The notes beneath the pieces were generated by a model. The model was not told the DNA's origin. It saw nothing but the letters and a program-made list of their open reading frames with translations, and did no database searches. The position numbers and the translations under genes are program-made. Shown here in pieces: positions 61,249-64,000 of a DNA stretch of 64,000 bases. Location: NCBI RefSeq assembly GCF_001187505.1, contig NZ_CP012150.1:1736001-1800000 (forward strand), written 5' to 3'. Within the stretch, counting starts at the first letter, position 1, and each line of letters begins with the position of its first letter. This stretch comes from Mycolicibacterium goodii. Its GTDB lineage: Bacteria; Actinomycetota; Actinomycetes; Mycobacteriales; Mycobacteriaceae.

Positions 61249-61362
61249 GTGTTCTTCAACGAGGGGTTCCTGCCGATGCGGTTCGCGTACGCCGGACGGC
61301 AAAGCGGTGGCGTGGCCGGTGGCCGAGAGCACACCATGCCGACGTATCGGGGTGCACCGTGA
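61249..61362 (+). CDS. 37-residue leader ORF upstream of yrbE
   Basis: A short ORF starting with GTG (VFFNEGFLPMRFAYAGRQSG...) and ending in TGA that overlaps the GTG start of the first yrbE gene by 4 bp. There is no ribosome site before it, but its GTG sits at the predicted transcription start of TACATT, as in leaderless mycobacterial messages. Translation of this ORF could therefore deliver ribosomes to yrbE. It has no recognisable family, and its codon pattern alone does not prove translation. Confidence 0.4.
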   Translation: MFFNEGFLPMRFAYAGRQSGGVAGGREHTMPTYRGAP

Positions 61363-62129
61363 TCGCGCTGGGACCGGCGGCCAAGCCGGTGGGTGCACTC
61401 GGCGGTTTCTTCGCGATGACGCTCGATGTCTTCGTGACGATCGCCCGACCGCCGTTCGCGTGGCGCGAGTATCTGGACCAGACCTGGTTTGTCGCCCGGG
61501 TGTCGCTCGTACCGGCCCTGATGTTGACGGTTCCCTATACCGTGCTGCTGGTCTTCACCTTCAACATCCTCCTGATCGAGTTCGGCGCCGCCGACTTCTC
61601 CGGCACCGGCGCGGCGATCGGCACGGTGAGCCAGATCGGACCGATCGTGACGGTGCTGGTCGTGGCCGGTGCCGGCTCGACAGCGATGTGTGCTGACCTG
61701 GGCGCCAGGACGATTCGTGAGGAACTCGACGCCATGCGGGTGATGGGTATCGATCCCATCCAGGCGCTCGTGGTGCCGCGGGTGCTGGCGGCGACGACCG
61801 TTGCACTCGCATTGTCGGCGACGGTCATCATGGTCGGGTTGGCCGGTGGCTTCACGTTCGCGGTCTTCATCCAGCACGTGCCTCCGGGCTCGTTCGTGGC
61901 CGGTCTGACCGTCCTGACGCATGGGGCCGACGTCGCAGTGGCATTGGCCAAAGCCGCGTTGTTCGGCCTGTCGGCCGGGCTGATCGCCTGTTATAAGGGC
62001 ATTTCGGTTGGGGGCGGCCCGGCCGGTGTCGGCAACGCGGTCAACGAGACGGTCGTGTTCACCTTCATGGCACTGTTCGCGATCAACGTCATCGCCACGG
62101 CGGTCGGTGTGAAGATCACGGTGGTGTGA
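61359..62129 (+). CDS. yrbEA: YrbE-family permease subunit A of an Mce transporter
   Basis: A 256-residue MlaE/YrbE integral membrane protein with about five to six helices. The coupling motif is EELDAMRVMGIDPIQALVVP, and the C-terminal half has the conserved ISVGGGPAGVGNAVNETVV loop. YrbE pairs form the permease of Mce systems that import lipids or sterols, driven by an MceG-type ATPase encoded elsewhere. The GTG at 61359 overlaps the small upstream ORF by 4 bp. Length is normal with this start; the longer frame back to 61173 is not supported. Confidence 0.9.
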   Translation: MIALGPAAKPVGALGGFFAMTLDVFVTIARPPFAWREYLDQTWFVARVSLVPALMLTVPYTVLLVFTFNILLIEFGAADFSGTGAAIGTVSQIGPIVTVLVVAGAGSTAMCADLGARTIREELDAMRVMGIDPIQALVVPRVLAATTVALALSATVIMVGLAGGFTFAVFIQHVPPGSFVAGLTVLTHGADVAVALAKAALFGLSAGLIACYKGISVGGGPAGVGNAVNETVVFTFMALFAINVIATAVGVKITVV

Positions 62130-62130
62130 C

Positions 62131-62991
62131 GTGGTCGCGATGAGTTCTGTCGTGCAGCAGCGATTCCCAAGGTTGAGCAACCGTCTCGATCGAATTCGAG
62201 CGGCCTGGAACGGAATCGGCGTCCAGACCCAATTCTATGCGCGGGCCATCGGATCGATCGGCGACGCCGCGATGAACTACCGCACCGAACTCATCCGACT
62301 GATCGCGACGATGGGGCTCGGTGCCGGAGCGCTGGCGGTCGTCGGCGGTACGGTCGCCATCGTCGGGTTTCTGACCATGACCACCGGAGCCCTGGTCGCG
62401 GTCCAGGGCTACAACCAGTTCGCCTCCGTCGGTGTTGAGGCGCTCACCGGTTTCGCCTCGGCGTTCTTCAACGTCCGGCTCATCGCGCCGGGAACCACCG
62501 CGGTCGCGCTGTCGGCGACCATCGGCGCCGGTGCGACCGCTCAGTTGGGAGCCATGCGCATCAACGAGGAGATCGACGCATTGGAGGTCATCGGTATCCG
62601 CAGCGTCAGCTATCTGGCATCGACCAGGGTCGCCGCGGGGGTGATCGTCGTGATCCCGTTGTACTGCGTCGCGGTGATCATGTCCTTCATCTCATCGCGC
62701 CTGGGTACCACGGTGATATACGGGCAAGGGTCCGGTGTGTACGACCACTACTTCAACACGTTCCTCAACACCGACGACCTGTTGTGGTCGTTCGGCCAGT
62801 CCGTGGCTATCACCGTCGTGATCATGCTGGTCCACACCTACTACGGGTACACCGCCTCGGGCGGTCCCGCGGGCGTGGGTGAGGCGGTCGGACGCGCCGT
62901 GCGGACCTCGTTGATCGTGGCCGCCATCGTCGTGGTGATGATCTCGCTCGCGTTGTACGGCCAGTCCGGCAATTTCCACCTGGCGGGGTGA
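62131..62991 (+). CDS. yrbEB: YrbE-family permease subunit B of an Mce transporter
   Basis: A 286-residue MlaE/YrbE protein, partner of the preceding gene. It has an amphipathic N-terminal segment, the motif NEEIDALEVIGIRSVSYLAS and the C-terminal TASGGPAGVGEAVGRAVRTS. The start is GTG 62131, one base after the upstream stop, or ATG 62140. The two YrbE subunits and the following Mce protein are in the canonical order of mycobacterial mce operons. Substrate specificity is set by the Mce proteins and cannot be read here. Confidence 0.9.
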   Translation: MVAMSSVVQQRFPRLSNRLDRIRAAWNGIGVQTQFYARAIGSIGDAAMNYRTELIRLIATMGLGAGALAVVGGTVAIVGFLTMTTGALVAVQGYNQFASVGVEALTGFASAFFNVRLIAPGTTAVALSATIGAGATAQLGAMRINEEIDALEVIGIRSVSYLASTRVAAGVIVVIPLYCVAVIMSFISSRLGTTVIYGQGSGVYDHYFNTFLNTDDLLWSFGQSVAITVVIMLVHTYYGYTASGGPAGVGEAVGRAVRTSLIVAAIVVVMISLALYGQSGNFHLAG

Positions 62992-62994
62992 GTC

Positions 62995-64000
62995 GTGCAA
63001 CCAAAATTCAGGGAAAGTCGGATCAAGCCGGCGTGGTGGACTTTGATCCTCATCGCGGCTCTCGGTGTTTTCTTCCTCACGACGGGTTCGCTGTTCGCGG
63101 GAACCTTCCGCGAGTTCGTGCCGGTGACACTGGTGGCCGATCGCTCGGGCCTGGTGATGGAGACCGGAGCGAAGGTGAAACTCAACGGCGTCGAGGTGGG
63201 CCGCGTCAGCGAGATCCGCGGCGGTGCCTCGGGGGCGAGCATGCAATTGGAGATAGAACCCGATCAAGTCCGGTACATCCCGGCCAACGTCGAGGCGAGG
63301 ATCACTGCGACAACGGCATTCGGCGCGAAGTACGTCGACCTGAGCTACCCGGACAAGCCGGCAGGTGAGCGGCTGGCCGCCGGTGCGGTGCTGCATTCAC
63401 GCAACGTCAGCACCGAGGTGAACACGGTGTTCGAGAACCTCACCGACGTCCTGAGGATGGTCGACCCCGCCAAGCTCAACGCCGTCATCTCGGCCCTTGC
63501 CGAGGGATTGCGCGGCCAGGGGGAGAGCATGGGGCAGGCCATCACCGACGCGAATCAGGTTCTGGCGGAAATCAATCCGCGACAAGACGTCATCCGGGAG
63601 GACTGGCGTGCCATGGGCGACGTCAGTGCCGCATACGACCGCGCGGCCGACGACATCGTGAAGATTCTCGACGCAGGCACCACCGCGGCTGAGACGATCA
63701 CCTCCCACCGGTCCGAACTCGACACGCTGCTGCTCAACGTGATCGGCTTCGGCAGGGCAGGTGTCGATCTGCTGGCCCCCAACTCTGCGAACCTCGTGAA
63801 TGCGGTCAATGGCTTCGCGCCCACCTCGGATCTGCTGATGAAGTACCAGCCTGAGTACACCTGTCTGCTCGACGGATCGGTCTCCCTGCTGCAGAACGGT
63901 CACGTCGACGCGTTCGGCGCCAACGGCCGCACGGCGATCTTCGACATCGGGCTTCTGCTCGGCAACGATCCGTACCACTACCCGGACAACCTGCCGATCG
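62995..64000 (+). CDS. Mce-family protein (MceA position), truncated by the window end
   Basis: The GTG lies 3 bp after the yrbEB stop and the frame is open to the window end (335 codons). An N-terminal signal anchor (about residues 12-34, WWTLILIAALGVFFLTTGSL) is followed by the MlaD/Mce domain (VPVTLVADRSGLVMETGAKV, then LNGVEVGRVSEIRGG) and the helical Mce4_CUP1-like region from about residue 130. It is the first Mce protein of the operon and is exported to the periplasm, where Mce proteins form a lipid-conducting tunnel. The remaining mceB-F genes are expected beyond the window. Confidence 0.9.
   Translation, partial: MQPKFRESRIKPAWWTLILIAALGVFFLTTGSLFAGTFREFVPVTLVADRSGLVMETGAKVKLNGVEVGRVSEIRGGASGASMQLEIEPDQVRYIPANVEARITATTAFGAKYVDLSYPDKPAGERLAAGAVLHSRNVSTEVNTVFENLTDVLRMVDPAKLNAVISALAEGLRGQGESMGQAITDANQVLAEINPRQDVIREDWRAMGDVSAAYDRAADDIVKILDAGTTAAETITSHRSELDTLLLNVIGFGRAGVDLLAPNSANLVNAVNGFAPTSDLLMKYQPEYTCLLDGSVSLLQNGHVDAFGANGRTAIFDIGLLLGNDPYHYPDNLPI

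Noticed and set aside
61173..61358. N-terminal extension of the first YrbE protein
   Set aside because: YrbE proteins are about 255-265 residues; the extension has no similarity, and the GTG at 61359 gives the normal length.
1..64000. tRNA, rRNA, prophage or insertion sequence
   Set aside because: No cloverleaf-like segment, ribosomal RNA sequence, integrase or transposase frame was recognised by eye; a covariance-model scan was not possible.

Overview
The window is high-GC actinobacterial DNA and almost certainly comes from a rapidly growing mycobacterium (Mycolicibacterium, close to M. smegmatis). The arylamine N-acetyltransferase at 17.0 kb puts Cys70/His110/Asp127 exactly where the M. 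smegmatis enzyme has them. The block 19.5-34.9 kb follows the M. tuberculosis order Rv0223c (aldehyde dehydrogenase), Rv0224c (methyltransferase), Rv0225 (glycosyltransferase), Rv0226c, Rv0227c, Rv0228 and Rv0230c (php). The right end opens an mce (yrbE-yrbE-mce) operon. Most junctions are ATGA/GTGA overlaps, and many starts are GTG.

Layout. (1) 0-3.5 kb: four-carbon acid-sugar kinase (otnK), its decarboxylase/aldolase partner (otnC) and an APC permease. (2) 3.5-14.0 kb: a catabolic island of two minus-strand operons and one divergent plus-strand operon. It holds two Rieske oxygenase alpha subunits, each followed by a 109-residue companion of one small family, plus a ferredoxin-reductase, SDR, TauD-type dioxygenase, two amidohydrolases, aldehyde dehydrogenase and a MarR regulator. 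A nearly identical 20-bp promoter/operator element occurs at two of its promoters. One Rieske protein has lost both histidine ligands of the [2Fe-2S] site and one amidohydrolase has lost its HxH motif. (3) 14.1-19.4 kb: FAD-linked oxidase, esterase preceded by the tail of a deleted CoA ligase, nat, AraC/DinB-like protein and a RibD-like reductase, flanked by two copies of an inverted-repeat element. (4) 19.5-34.9 kb: the Rv0223c-Rv0230c-like envelope block, with an Entner-Doudoroff operon (zwf-edd-eda) and a ROK regulator inserted. (5) 34.9-37.8 kb: a large AAA/LuxR regulator split by a +1 frameshift. A second +1 homopolymer frameshift changes the end of php.

(6) 37.9-64 kb is the most interesting part: an acyl-CoA-dehydrogenase-fold flavoprotein, two SnoaL-like proteins, CoA ligase, aldehyde dehydrogenase, flavin reductase and a tandem pair of GAF-LuxR regulators. 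These are followed by a nitronate-monooxygenase-like protein, acyl-CoA carboxylase beta and alpha chains, two enoyl-CoA hydratases, a DinB-like protein, an AtuA-family (DUF1446) protein, an acyl-CoA dehydrogenase, two F420/luciferase-like oxidoreductases, an AveC-like membrane protein, a TetR regulator and an mce import operon.

The carboxylase + DUF1446 + dehydrogenase + hydratase set resembles the Pseudomonas acyclic-terpene (atu) pathway. Here it seems tied to its own Mce importer by a shared inverted-repeat operator found before the nitronate-monooxygenase-like gene, before the carboxylase and between tetR and yrbE. My working model is an inducible uptake-and-degradation system for a methyl-branched, isoprenoid-like or other hydrophobic acid. 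The substrate is inference only. No rRNA, tRNA, CRISPR array or intact insertion sequence was recognised.
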